Positions 1 through 9,993 of a stretch of DNA of 64,000 nt are shown here, in pieces (the stretch's first letter is position 1; every line of letters starts with the position of its first letter). A program made the translations under genes and the position numbers. The notes beneath the pieces are model-generated. The model saw only the letters and a list, made by a program, of their open reading frames with translations, was not told the DNA's origin and did no database searches. Location: NCBI GenBank assembly GCA_030770425.1, contig JASJFT010000183.1:1-64000 (forward strand), given 5' to 3'. The DNA comes from Darksidea phi. Lineage: Eukaryota > Ascomycota > Dothideomycetes > Pleosporales > Lentitheciaceae.

Positions 1-392
1 TGTAGATTTTCGATTTTTAGGTGTATTTTGAGGGTGGCCGCTCGCTTAGAATGGCCGCTCGCTACGTAAACATGTTATCTTCTAAACCACAAAGATTCCG
101 CGAGCTACCGAGAGTGGGGAGTTTTTGCACTACTTGTTTACCGTACACTGCACTTGCCATCCACGCTGGCATATCATGTCTACCCATCGCACAATAGCCA
201 GTGTCCAACCCACCTATTTAGAGCCCAACACCCCCCACCCTTTCCTCTGCCTTCCACCGTTCATCTCATCAGCAGATTTTGACTTCGCCGCATTTAGAAA
301 CGGTCCAGCCGTAGCGTTGCTACCAGCAGTCGTAAAGCTCGCGAAGGGGCTTGCATTAGCCGAAGTGGCGCCCTTATTCGCAAATCCCTTGA
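1..392. other. No gene recognised
   Basis: I see no convincing coding sequence here. A short direct repeat (GGCCGCTCGCT, twice within about 35 bases) lies near position 35-65. The stretch is downstream of the minus-strand gene that ends at 393 and may hold its 3' UTR. Confidence 0.4.
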
Positions 393-1836
393 TTAAGAAA
401 CCATTCTCATTAATGTGTCGGTCGTTGTGATTTTTGCAGCGGTTATTAAGGGGTTGTCGCTGGAAGACATGGCGTTGGTGATGCTGGCGAAAGGGGTGGG
501 AGCAGTGAATGAAAGGTTGGAGGTGGGTTGAGAGGCTGGTGATTTGCCGAGGTTGGAGAAGAGTGTAGGTATGGATGGGTTTGTGGTGCTCTTATTGTTG
601 TTCCTGAAAGATGCAAAGAGAGATGTGTTGAAGTCGGGGCTTGTAGACTGATGTTGTTGCTGTTCGATATTACCAGCGTTTATCTGAGAACCACCAAGCG
701 TCGGACCAAGGTCAGAGTCTTGGAACGGGTGCGCCGGATTATTCGTAGGCATCTCGCAAGGTCCATGGATGGTGGTCGTGTTCTGAGTGGTCAGACCGCT
801 TAGGAGATGTGGTTGCTTGTAGAAGCAAACGCCACCTAATTAGTATATTGTTAGATTTTGAAAATCTAATATAATAATTAGGAGTACTTACATTCATATA
901 CCTGAGGCTGGACGGGCAGATCTCGACGCATCCCAGCTGCTATGTACTGGCACAAAAGACCGAATCGCCGCTGGCCAATACCTAGATCGACGGGGCGAAT
1001 GACTGCGAGTTTCAGGGTTTTCGTGAAGAGAACTTCGACGATGAGGCGCTTAGAGTCGGTCTGCTCGGCGAGATAGTGTAGTACTTCGACGACGCGGTGG
1101 TGGAGAACGACTACCTGATCTTTGCAGAAGATCTCTCGCTTGTGTTTCTCCGCTTGCTGCTTAATGTCGGCTTCCAGCTGCCCATTCAGCGCAAGAACCT
1201 TCATTTCACGGGTCATGGCTTTTTTGACGTCACGTAGAGCATCAACCTTTCCCGACGCCTGCTGACCGAGCGCTTGCTGAAGTTTGATGATTTGGTCTTG
1301 CAGACCATGGACGGTGGCCAGCTGATCGTTGACGCAGAACTCCAGATCTTCCCGCGGCCTTCAAGCTTCACCTTCTCCTGGTAGACAGGCGCCTCCTTAA
1401 CCTGCTTTTGGTGGAGCATAAGTTGTCCCAATGTAGTGTTCAGAACCTTCTGCAACTCCACATAATCGGCGCAGAGTTTCTTCTCGCTAGCCTCCAATTT
1501 TACCTTGACGTCTACCATCTCGCTACGAGATTTGATGGCTTCGCCGCGCTCACGCATCAGCTGCTCTTGCATGGTGGCCCAGGACTGCTTCAGCTGCTCG
1601 AGTTCCCGCGGGGAAGTGCCGAGCACATGCCACGCGAATTGCACGGTGTTTATGGCGATGTAGTAGAGGAGATTGAGGAAGTCTAGAGCTAAGGCTCGGG
1701 TGAGTGGCGAGATTAGTAGCATAATGTAGCCGGCGATGGTCAGCAGGCAGAGAGGACAGGTCATGGTTGCCCAGATGAAGGATGGCGGGGGACAGGTGGT
1801 GGGAATGCAGTAATCGTCGTTAAATGAGGTGGACAT
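393..1836 (-). CDS. Membrane-anchored coiled-coil protein, broken by one frameshift
   Basis: I do not recognise the family. The ATG is at 1836. The protein opens with about 25 polar residues, then a long hydrophobic stretch (about residues 24-70, probably one or two membrane segments), then a charged heptad-like coiled coil rich in E, K, Q and L. The frame changes once near 1345-1362. Upstream it reads ...KVKLEGRG, and downstream it resumes as DLEFCVNDQL in the frame one base away, as if one base were missing. A canonical 56-bp intron lies at 836-891 (GTAAGT donor, TACTAATTAG at the acceptor end). It joins the coiled coil to a Ser/Thr/Pro/Asn-rich tail ending at 393. With one base added the exons total 463 codons. 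The open frames on both sides of the break suggest a recent mutation or a sequencing error. Confidence 0.55.
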
Positions 1837-2750
1837 AATGGTTATAGAGAATCGAATTAAAAAACAAGTTGAGTAGTATCTTGTATGCAGCTGTTTGATG
1901 TGATGAGAAATGCGGTTGCAGCAAACTTAAGGCATCATAGGGGGTTTATTGACAGTAAAGTACAATAGAAGTGCTTTAGTAGCATTCAGCATGTTCATGG
2001 TGAAATATAACCCAATAGAGGTGCCTAGCATAGGAGAGTATGGAAGGCTCAGCTCACTGACCAAGAATAGGTATAATGTTCATATTATGCAATCACAATA
2101 GAGGCGTATACCAGATGAGATGGTCACTGCTAGAGGCCATTTTCGACTAGAGGACTTTGAAAAATTTGAAGCGCAAGTTCACACAGGTGTTTCCCGACGC
2201 TCGAGGAGTGGCTCGAGGATAGGAGGCAAACCATCGTCCTTGGTATTATGGCCGAATCAACCTGTTGCATGAACGTCAAGACATAGAAAAGAGATGGAGT
2301 ACACGTTGACAGGCTAGAAGAACGAAGGACAAAATGAGAGTGAACAAACAAACGCCGGCCATGCAACGAACGGGGGGGTGCCCAAACATGTTGTTGAGAC
2401 TATTAGCAACGCTTGTTTGCTTGCAATTGTTCCACCCTGGAAGATGTGGCACTAATAAGTTGAAAATGGTATTCTCGTTCTAGACATACTATAAAAGTTA
2501 TAATAAAATTAATTACTACTTTATCAGATAAATATAAATTTTATAAAATAAAAACAAAGTATTTAAATTTTATTATGTTATAAGAAGAAGTATTTATAAA
2601 TATTAAGAAAATATAAATTATAAGAAAGTAGTTAAATCTAATATCTCAGCTAGTTATGGCTAGAGGCTGTACTCGAAGCGTCTTGGCGCCCGCTGGTGGT
2701 AATAACTATTACAACCTCATTACTGTACTTATAAATTCAACGCCCCTCGT
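1837..2750. other. Intergenic; AT-rich island at about 2480-2645
   Basis: No gene is supported. About 170 bases around 2480-2645 are almost pure A/T, unlike both flanks, and look like a remnant of a decayed repeat. The rest has ordinary base composition and only short open frames. Confidence 0.4.
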
Positions 2751-2860
2751 ACAACCCTCTGGCGGGTGCGGGTCGGCCGGCTTCCTTGCTAGCGGTGGCG
2801 GGTTGGAAGTATTTTGCATTCTCACTCGCATGCTATAAATGCCGCTAATTAGGTTGCCGC
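2751..2860 (+). repeat. Left copy of a 110-bp inverted repeat
   Basis: This segment is repeated in inverted orientation at 6388-6497 with, by my reading, three mismatches in 110 bases. It is GC-rich (it contains GGCGGGTGCGGGTCGGCC) and also holds ATTTTGCATTCTCACTCGCA. The pair brackets the whole HET gene and its tandem array. It could be a terminal inverted repeat of a roughly 3.75-kb element or two copies of a dispersed repeat. I found no clean target-site duplication outside the pair. Confidence 0.85.
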
Positions 2861-3069
2861 CAAGGCCCTTGTTTGGCTGAGTAAGGTGGGGAAAATTAGA
2901 AATAGGCAACAGCCAATTCAACTACCCCGCTATCTCGATACACCATCTTCAAATCATCATTCAACCCTGAGAGTAAAAGTGTAACTCGAATTACAGCCGG
3001 TTAGTATAGAATATTATAAGCTAGAGGAAAGCATTATAATCTATCTTAGCCGCAGTTGAACTAGTTCCG

Positions 3070-6058
3070 ATGGACCAGGAAACATGGGAAGACACCCTGT
3101 TTCGGGTAAGCGTTGCTAGAAATTAGACGTTGTTCTAGCTGACGGAGTAAATACAGCGTGTGAGCATTCAAGTGGCATAGTCTAACCCTTGTTTTAACAT
3201 TTTGGACTATAGGAAGTAAGTCGACCTGCGAATATTGATATATGAGGCTGCTACTGATCCTGGTTTGTTTGGTGGTGTAGCGAGTAAGTTGACCTGCGAA
3301 TATTGATATATAAGGCTGCTGCTAATCCTGGTTTGTTTGGTGGTGTAGCCTGTAAGTTGACCTGCGAATATTGATATATAAAGCTACTACTGATCCTGGT
3401 TTGTTTGGTGGGGTAGTTAGTAAGTCGGCCTGCGAATATTGATATATAAGGCTGCTGCTGATCCTGGTTTGTTTGGCGGTGTAGCGAGTAAGTTGATCTG
3501 CGAATATTAATATATGAGGCTGCTACTGATCCTGGTTTGTTTGGTGGTGTAGTTTGTAAGTTGACCTGCGAATATTGATATATGAGGCTGCTACTGATCC
3601 TGGTTTGTTTGGTGGTGTAGGATGTAAGTTGACCTGCGAATATTGATATATAAGGCTGCTGCTGATCCTGGTTTGTTTGGTGGGGTAGTTTGTAAGTCGA
3701 CCTGCGAATATTGATATATAAGGCTGCTACTGATCCTGGTTTGTTTGGTGGTGTAGTTTGTAAGTTAACCTGCGAATATTGATATATAAGGCTGCTGCTA
3801 ATCCTGGTTTGTTTGGTGGTGTAGGATGTAAGTTGACCTGCGAATATTGATATATGAGGCTGCTGCTGATCCTGGTTTGTTTGGTGGTGTAGGATGTAAG
3901 TTGACCTGCGAATATTGATATATGAGGCTGCTGCTGATCCTGGTTTGTTTGGTGGTGTAGCGAGTAAGTTGACCTGCGAATATTGATATATGAGGCTGCT
4001 GCTGATCCTGGTTTGTTTGATGGTGTAGGGAGTAAGTTGGCCTTTGCATGTATATGGATGAACATGAACTACTAATTATGTAGCCTGACGCCTGGCATTC
4101 CTCCTTTGACAGCACGTTCGCTCAAGGTTTCTTTGAAGCGTTGCCAGCTGGTGCGCTACGGACGCAGCATATCCCAGTCCAGTGTTGCAATTGCTGTAGC
4201 TCCATTTTAGCTGCTAACTGCGACACTGATCTTTCCGATGTCCGTGCAGCTGAAAAGGATTGTCAATTCTGCGCTCTACTCCGTACACTTGTGGCCCACG
4301 TCATCAATGACGATGGACGCGATGTTCGAATCGTTCGTGAAGGGCCGGCGTTGAAATTAGGGAGCAATGGGCAACATGTTCTCTGGGTATGTTCTAATCC
4401 AGGTCAGTGTTCCCAGTTCATGTGTATTGGGCAAGCCCCTTGCTTACTGCATTATTTTGCCACAAAAGGCTCGGTCGATACAAAGACCCACATCCAGACA
4501 GAAGTACTAGTTCCTCCTGAAGCTCTCAGCTCTGCACGGTTTGAACTACTTCGCACATGGCTTCGTTGGTGCGATCAACATGAACACTGCAACATCCGTG
4601 ACAGTAAATCGAACCAATTGCTTCCGAACAGGCTTCTCTGGGTCGGAGATCCAGATGATCAGCATTACGACCCTACTTCATTGCGTCTAAACACCACTAC
4701 AGATAAAAGTGGAGGAAAATATGTTGCGTTATCCCATTGTTGGGGCGAACTTCCAACGGAAGTCAAGAAACACTTTTGCACAACCTCGGATAATATTAGC
4801 CGCCGGAAGGGAGGATTCAGTTTCTGGGAACTGCCAAAGACTTTCCAAGACGCTGTTAAAGTGACTCGAGAACTTCGTATACCGTACATTTGGATCGACT
4901 CACTCTGCATTATCCAATACGGTGACAATGGTGAAGATTGGAAACGCGAAGCTGGACGCATGGAAGAGGTCTTCTCTGGGGCTTACTGTACAATTGCTGC
5001 AACTTCGGCCTCAAATTCGTACGCAGGATTCCTTCAGCCACATATGAAACATGATTATATTCATGTTCAGGATGCCTCAGGCAATCGATTCTATGTCTGT
5101 GCTGGTAGGGACGATTTTGAGAATGATGTGGAGAAGGCTCTGCTCAACACACGAGCATGGGTAATGCAAGAAAGAGTCTTGTCACGACGGACTATCCATT
5201 TCAGCGCCAATCAGGTATACTGGGAATGCGGTGAAGGGGTTTACTGCGAAAATCTTACAAGGCTGCTGGAAGGGTAAGTGCTCGACCGCATCTGACTGTT
5301 TAACGCTTTCCTAACTTGGGCATTTCTTTAGCTCATACCGAAAGAGGTACTTTATGCTTGACCCAGACTTTCCGGAGCGGCTCCTTACGTCGGGCTATCG
5401 ACGTACTATGGAATTCATTCATTTTCTTTCCCAGGACTATTCGATGCGTGGGCTTACAGAGAAGACTGACAGATGTGTGGCAATATCTGGATTAGAAGCC
5501 CGTATTACACGTGCTTTAGGCTGCAAAAGCAGATATGGTATCTTTGAGAGGTACCTTCACAGGAATCTCCTCTGGCAGCCGTCTGATGTCAAGATGGAGG
5601 AGATTGTGTACAAAGACCGACAAGTGCCATCTTGGTCATGGATGGCATATAGTGGGGGCATTCGATTCCTTGACAAAGATATCCGGTTTGGTACCGTTGA
5701 TTGGATTCGCAACCTCCGGTTCCATGACGTATGCGAACATGCATTGATCGCCGACGTAGGGAAATTCCGGGATGGAATGGAACTAGATGGCAACTATGCC
5801 GTCTTAGATTCTGGCGGAATGGAAAGAGGGCGGGCACAATATGATGTTGAGAGGGGCAAGGACGAGGAACGCAGGGGTCTTTGTGAAGAACGATGTGTTG
5901 TCGTTGGAAGGAAGTCTAGGAGAGGGAAGAACGGTGTTAAAGACTACCACATATTAGTTGTCAGACCGACCAGAGATGGCGAGTATAGGAGGGTTGGAGT
6001 TGGGCTGATTCAGAGTGACTGCGTAGTGAGAGAGAGGCTCAGCGTGCGGGTCGTCTGA
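3070..6058 (+). CDS. HET-domain protein with a candidate 13-microexon leader
   Basis: HET proteins act in fungal non-self recognition and heterokaryon incompatibility. The main exon 4084-5273 carries a Cys-rich start (CCNCCSS, CQFCALL) and the HET core: ALSHCWG, then IPYIWIDSLCIIQ, EAGRMEEVFSGAYCTIAATSA and TRAWVMQERVLS. A 58-bp intron (5274-5331) leads to the last exon 5332-6058. There is no ATG between the in-frame stop at 4081 and about codon 100 of the main exon, so the start must lie upstream. The best model starts at ATG 3070. Exon 1 is 3070-3105 (MDQETWEDTLFR). Intron 3106-3212 has donor GTAAGC, branch CTAAC and acceptor TATAG. Then come GAA (3213-3215), twelve units of a 65-nt intron plus one codon, and a last intron at 4032-4083 (GTAAGT, ACTAAT, TATGTAG). 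All junctions are phase 0, giving 664 codons with stop. One long intron from 3106 or 3216 to 4083 would also keep frame. HET identity is certain; the 5' splicing is inferred. Confidence 0.85.
3216..4043 (+). repeat. Tandem array of twelve 68-bp units, each an intron-like 65-mer plus a triplet
   Basis: Units start at 3216, 3284, 3352, 3420, 3488, 3556, 3624, 3692, 3760, 3828, 3896 and 3964. The period is exactly 68, and a partial thirteenth copy (GTAAGTTGGCCT) begins at 4032. All twelve units begin GTAAGT, carry CTGAT or CTAAT about 25 bases before the end of the 65-mer, and end GTAG. The remaining three bases vary: CGA (units 1, 4, 11), CCT (2), TTA (3), TTT (5, 7, 8), GAT (6, 9, 10), GGA (12). 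Differences inside the 65-mers are few and mostly transitions. Because 68 is not a multiple of three, unspliced copies would scramble the frame, so the array is not a repeat-protein exon. Confidence 0.95.
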
Positions 6059-6387
6059 ATGATTTGGTGTTAGGAAATCTAGACGAGCAACCGACGCATG
6101 TATGAATTCAACATATGGGCTCCGCCTACCTGTATTGTGGGTGCTTGGTCAGCTGGGGCAACTGTAGAGATGAACCAATCTATACTGGAAGTTTAACAGA
6201 ACATTGCAGATTAAGCAACAGTTGCACCACTATATAGTCGCGTAGCTAGCTGTTTGAACATGGCCTTTGAATATTCTGGGCAAGCTTACTGCTAAGACTG
6301 TTGCCTGAGGTGGGTCTTGAGCACTTTTGCCACATGATTGTGGGGCGACCGTCACCAACGTAGGTACCTTTCGTACTGGACAGGTTA

Positions 6388-6497
6388 GCGGCAACCCAAT
6401 TAGCGGCATTTATAGCATGCGAGTGAGAATGCAAAATACTTCCAACCCGCCACCGCTAGCAAGGAGGGCGGCCGACCCGCACCCGCCAGAGGGTTGT
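6388..6497 (-). repeat. Right copy of the 110-bp inverted repeat
   Basis: Reverse complement of 2751-2860, about 107 of 110 bases identical. It lies 330 bases downstream of the HET stop codon. The outer ends of both copies read ACAACCCTCTGGCGGG on their own inward strand. The immediately adjoining flanks (CCTCGT on the left, GAGGTG on the right) do not form a direct duplication. Confidence 0.85.
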
Positions 6498-6970
6498 GAG
6501 GTGGCGAATCTACAAGAGGTGAGCTGGTTGACGGGGAGGCAGAGAGTAGCCAAAGGTTAAGATCACAAGGCTGCGGGGCCGAAGTCGGCCCGCTTACTAA
6601 GACTTTGCACAGCCACAGGTCTAACAGCCACGACCCTGCTTAGTAGCTGTCAGATTAGGTTACGATTATGTGGCAATTCTATACTAGCTAGAATTAGTAA
6701 TCGCTCCGGATGGAGACACGATCAATCGATGCTCAATTTCGAACTATGTGCATAGTGCCAAGCACAAATTGCAAGAAGCCGGTGGGTGTGATAGGATGAA
6801 AAGCGAAGCCTTCGTCGGAGTCCTCATGAAGTTGAGTCAATAAGGCTGCCGGAACGGATCAATGATGATGCGGCGGGGCTGACTCACTGCCCTTTGACTC
6901 CAAAAGTTCCAGTGCCCCGCGCGCAGTCAAACATTTGGACACACGATCACGAACCGCAATTGCAATCAAC
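6498..6970. other. Intergenic, upstream of the lysyl-tRNA synthetase gene
   Basis: No coding sequence is supported. It should contain the promoter and 5' UTR of the synthetase gene starting at 6971. No specific regulatory motif could be assigned. Confidence 0.4.
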
Positions 6971-9450
6971 ATGGCAGATTCAGAACAGCCGGCGCAGCCC
7001 CCCGCTGAAGGCGTGGACAACCTCCACAGGGATCCCGTCACCGGAGAAATGATATCCAAGTCTGAATGTACGATGTGCAGCTCTATTTACGCTATAGGCG
7101 AGCACTAACGAAGCATAGTGAAGCGCCGACAGAAGCAACGCGACAAGGAGGCTAAGAAGGCCGAGAAGGAAGCCTCCCTACCTGCCCGACCGAAGAAGGA
7201 GAAGAAGGATGACGGACTGGACGAGCTCAATCCCAACGTTGGTGCCAATTGCTGAGAAAACAACCTACCGTGGCTAACCTGGGACAGCAATATTTCGAGA
7301 TCCGCAGCAAGAAGATCATGGCGTTGAAGGAATCACGAGATCCGACACCGTACCCCCACAAGTTTCAAACCAACACCAACCTCCGCGAGTTCGTGGAAAA
7401 GTACAAGGGCTTGCAGAAGGGCGAGACACTCGAAGACACGGAGGTTCGCGTCGGAGTTCGGATGTGAGGGCCTCTTATCCTTTCTTTCGAATGGCTTGCT
7501 GATATATTCAAAGTCTCACCAAGAGGGAGTCTGGCAATGCTCTCAAGGTATGCCCGCCTATCGTGGACAGCATCGTATATGCTGATTGGCTTTCTAGTTT
7601 TACGTCACCAAGCAAGAGGGCGTGACTGTGCAGATAATGTGCCAACTGCAGTACGCCTCCGATAAGGTTCCCTTCGAGAAGCAGCACGAGCACCTTCAGC
7701 GCGGAGACATAATCGGCGTGGTGGGATTCCCCGGTCGAACGAATCCGAAGAAGGGTGGCGAAGGAGAGATTTCCATCTTCGCTCGAGAGGTCATCTTGCT
7801 CACACCATGCTTGCGTATGCTGCCAACCGAACACTTTGGATTCAAGGATCAAGAACAGCGACATCGACAGAGGTTCCTTGATCTTATCATGAACGACTCA
7901 ACCCGCGAAACCTTCGTTACAAGAACCAAGAGTGAGTATCTCTAGCTACCCGATTGAATGACCGACAATACTAACGATCACTTAGTTGTCAAGTACATTC
8001 GCAAGGTGAGGACAACAGGATTGCTATGCGGTGACAGATACTCACATCTCCTAGTACTTTGACGATCGGGACTTCCTCGAAGTGCAAACTCCAATGATGA
8101 ATAAGATTGCTGGAGGGGCTACTGCTCGGCCATTTAAGACATTCCACAATGAGCTCGGTATGGAACTCTTCATGCGGATAGCGCCCGAACTGTATCTCAA
8201 GGAGCTTGTTGTGGGCGGTCTGGAGCGCGTCTACGAGATTGGCCGTCAATTTCGAAACGAGGGCATTGACCTCACCCATAATCCCGAGTTCACTACTTGC
8301 GAGTTCTATATGGCTTACGCAGATGTCCACGACGTCATGGAGATGACAGAAGAGCTTGTCAGCGGCCTGGTACTTGCCGTCAAGGGTACCTACGAGACAG
8401 AGTACCATACACAAGGCGGCGAAACTTACAAGGTCAACTGGAAGGCGCCATGGCGGCGAGTCGACATGATTCCCGAACTTGAGCGATGTACCGGCGAGAA
8501 GTTCCCTCCGGCCTCTGAACTACATACCGAAGAGACGAACAAATTTCTGAAGAAGGTGCTTGAGAAGGTTAGTCGCATATGTTCGGCATTTCGACCACCC
8601 GTAATTGACAGGATCACAGCAAGGTCTCGAGTGCTCACCTCCTTTGACGAATTCGCGGATAATTGACACACTAGTTGGCGAGTATATCGAAGAGACCTGC
8701 GTCAATCCGACCTTCATCACAGGTAAGTGCTCAAACATGAAACTCTCTCCGCTTGTATAAAGCTAATATGATGTCTTCAAACCAGGTCACCCTGAAGTGA
8801 TGAGTCCTCTTGCCAAGTATCACAGAGACACTGTAAGTTGACCCTGCCTTCCTGTTTCCCCTAATTCTAACCCGATTTAGCCGGGTCTCTGCGAACGCTT
8901 TGAAGCCTTTGTCTGCAAGAAGGAGATTTGCAACGCATATACAGAGTTGAACGATCCCTTTGATCAGCGAATGAGGTTTGAAGAGCAGGCGAACCAGAAG
9001 GCGCAAGGTGACGACGAGGTGAGTCTAGCGCCGTTGCCGTTCATGGTACTGTTGCTGACTCAATCTAGGCACAGCTAATCGATGAAACCTTCTGCCAATC
9101 TTTGGAATATGGTCTACCGCCGACGTAAGTTATGGACCCAGAGCATCACAGCGTACTCTACTAACAAAAGCTAGTGGAGGATGGGGAATGGGTATTGACC
9201 GACTGTAAGAATCGCCCGCATACACAATATTCCACAATCGACTGACATCTTCTAGGGTCATGTTCCTCACGGACAACAACTCCATCAAGGAGGTCCTTAC
9301 ATTCCCGTTCATGAAGGACGTCGCTGAGGATAAGAAGGGAAAGACGGCGGCGGAGGTAGTCGGCGTAGAGCCACGACCTGAAGAGGGCATTCGTAAGCGC
9401 TTCATATCAATGCTGCGATCCGTCTTTAACCTATTCCAGCGCACAAATGA
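6971..9450 (+). CDS. KRS1: Lysyl-tRNA synthetase, cytosolic, class IIb
   Basis: It charges tRNA-Lys with lysine. The 14-exon model gives 605 codons with stop: 6971-7067, 7119-7237, 7288-7463, 7514-7547, 7598-7931, 7986-8005, 8055-8567, 8620-8722, 8786-8832, 8881-9018, 9069-9124, 9175-9204, 9256-9392, 9440-9450. The order is as expected for the family: a Lys-rich N-terminal extension (KKEKKDD), the OB-fold anticodon domain ([20 protein letters not shown]), then class II motif 1 ([15 protein letters not shown]), motif 2 ([18 protein letters not shown]) and motif 3 ([10 protein letters not shown]). Introns are about 45-63 bp, most with GTAAGT/GTGAGT-type donors and CTAAC/CTGAT-like branches. The last intron (9393-9439) leaves a three-residue final exon; reading through it instead would add a different short tail. 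It converges on the hexokinase gene. Length and motifs fit the eukaryotic cytosolic enzyme. Confidence 0.95.
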
Positions 9451-9993
9451 TCGCCCGTAATGGTAGACATAGAGCGCGAGTATGAGATATGGTGCATGAC
9501 ACGAATGAGATGGCTTCGGCGTCATGGAGCGACGCTGCTGGCTAGGGTGAATTGCCTATTAGCATTAAAAAACGTTCAGGATAAGTAGATCAAAACATCT
9601 TTGGTCATTTCCACATCCTACTTTCCTCGCAAAGTGATTTTTTCCTTGATACTATTTGTCCGTCGTTCACCCTTCTCCTGAACTAGCTATGTCGCGATCG
9701 CGTCAATTGCTTTTTCAGTGAAGAAGTAGTGGTTTTGGTATTTCGGGTAAGGCTCAAGAGCCTGGTCATGATGCGTGGATGACTTTGGTTGGCTACCAAG
9801 CTTGACACTAGCTATGCCGTTGCTATGTACATTCCGATCAGGTCTTTCTGCGCCTTTGTAGCGAGAATATAAAATATACTGACCCATATAGATGGGCATA
9901 AAACTTCATTCCGGGAAGAATAGCAACCAGCCGAACCCCTGCACGGCGCAAAATACAAAGGCCGACATAACTCCAACCGTCACACTCTGCACC
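9451..9993. other. Convergent intergenic region between KRS1 and hexokinase
   Basis: No gene is seen. This 543-base stretch holds the 3' ends of both flanking transcripts. Confidence 0.45.

Noticed and set aside
3727..4115. Two open frames of about 105-112 codons on the minus strand across the 68-bp array, with repeated Tyr/Ser/Gln-rich peptides
   Set aside because: They follow from the repeat being free of minus-strand stops in several frames. The period is not a multiple of three, so the peptide repeats drift between frames, and splice-like signals lie on the other strand.
4141..5277. HET protein starting at 4141
   Set aside because: The codon there is TTG, and the frame is open upstream to an intron acceptor at 4083. 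The first in-frame ATG is about 100 codons in and would remove the Cys-rich start.
8833..8880. KRS1 intron beginning GTAAGTTGACC like the HET array units
   Set aside because: The match is only about 11 bases around the donor consensus and the rest differs, so it is not evidence of a shared introner.
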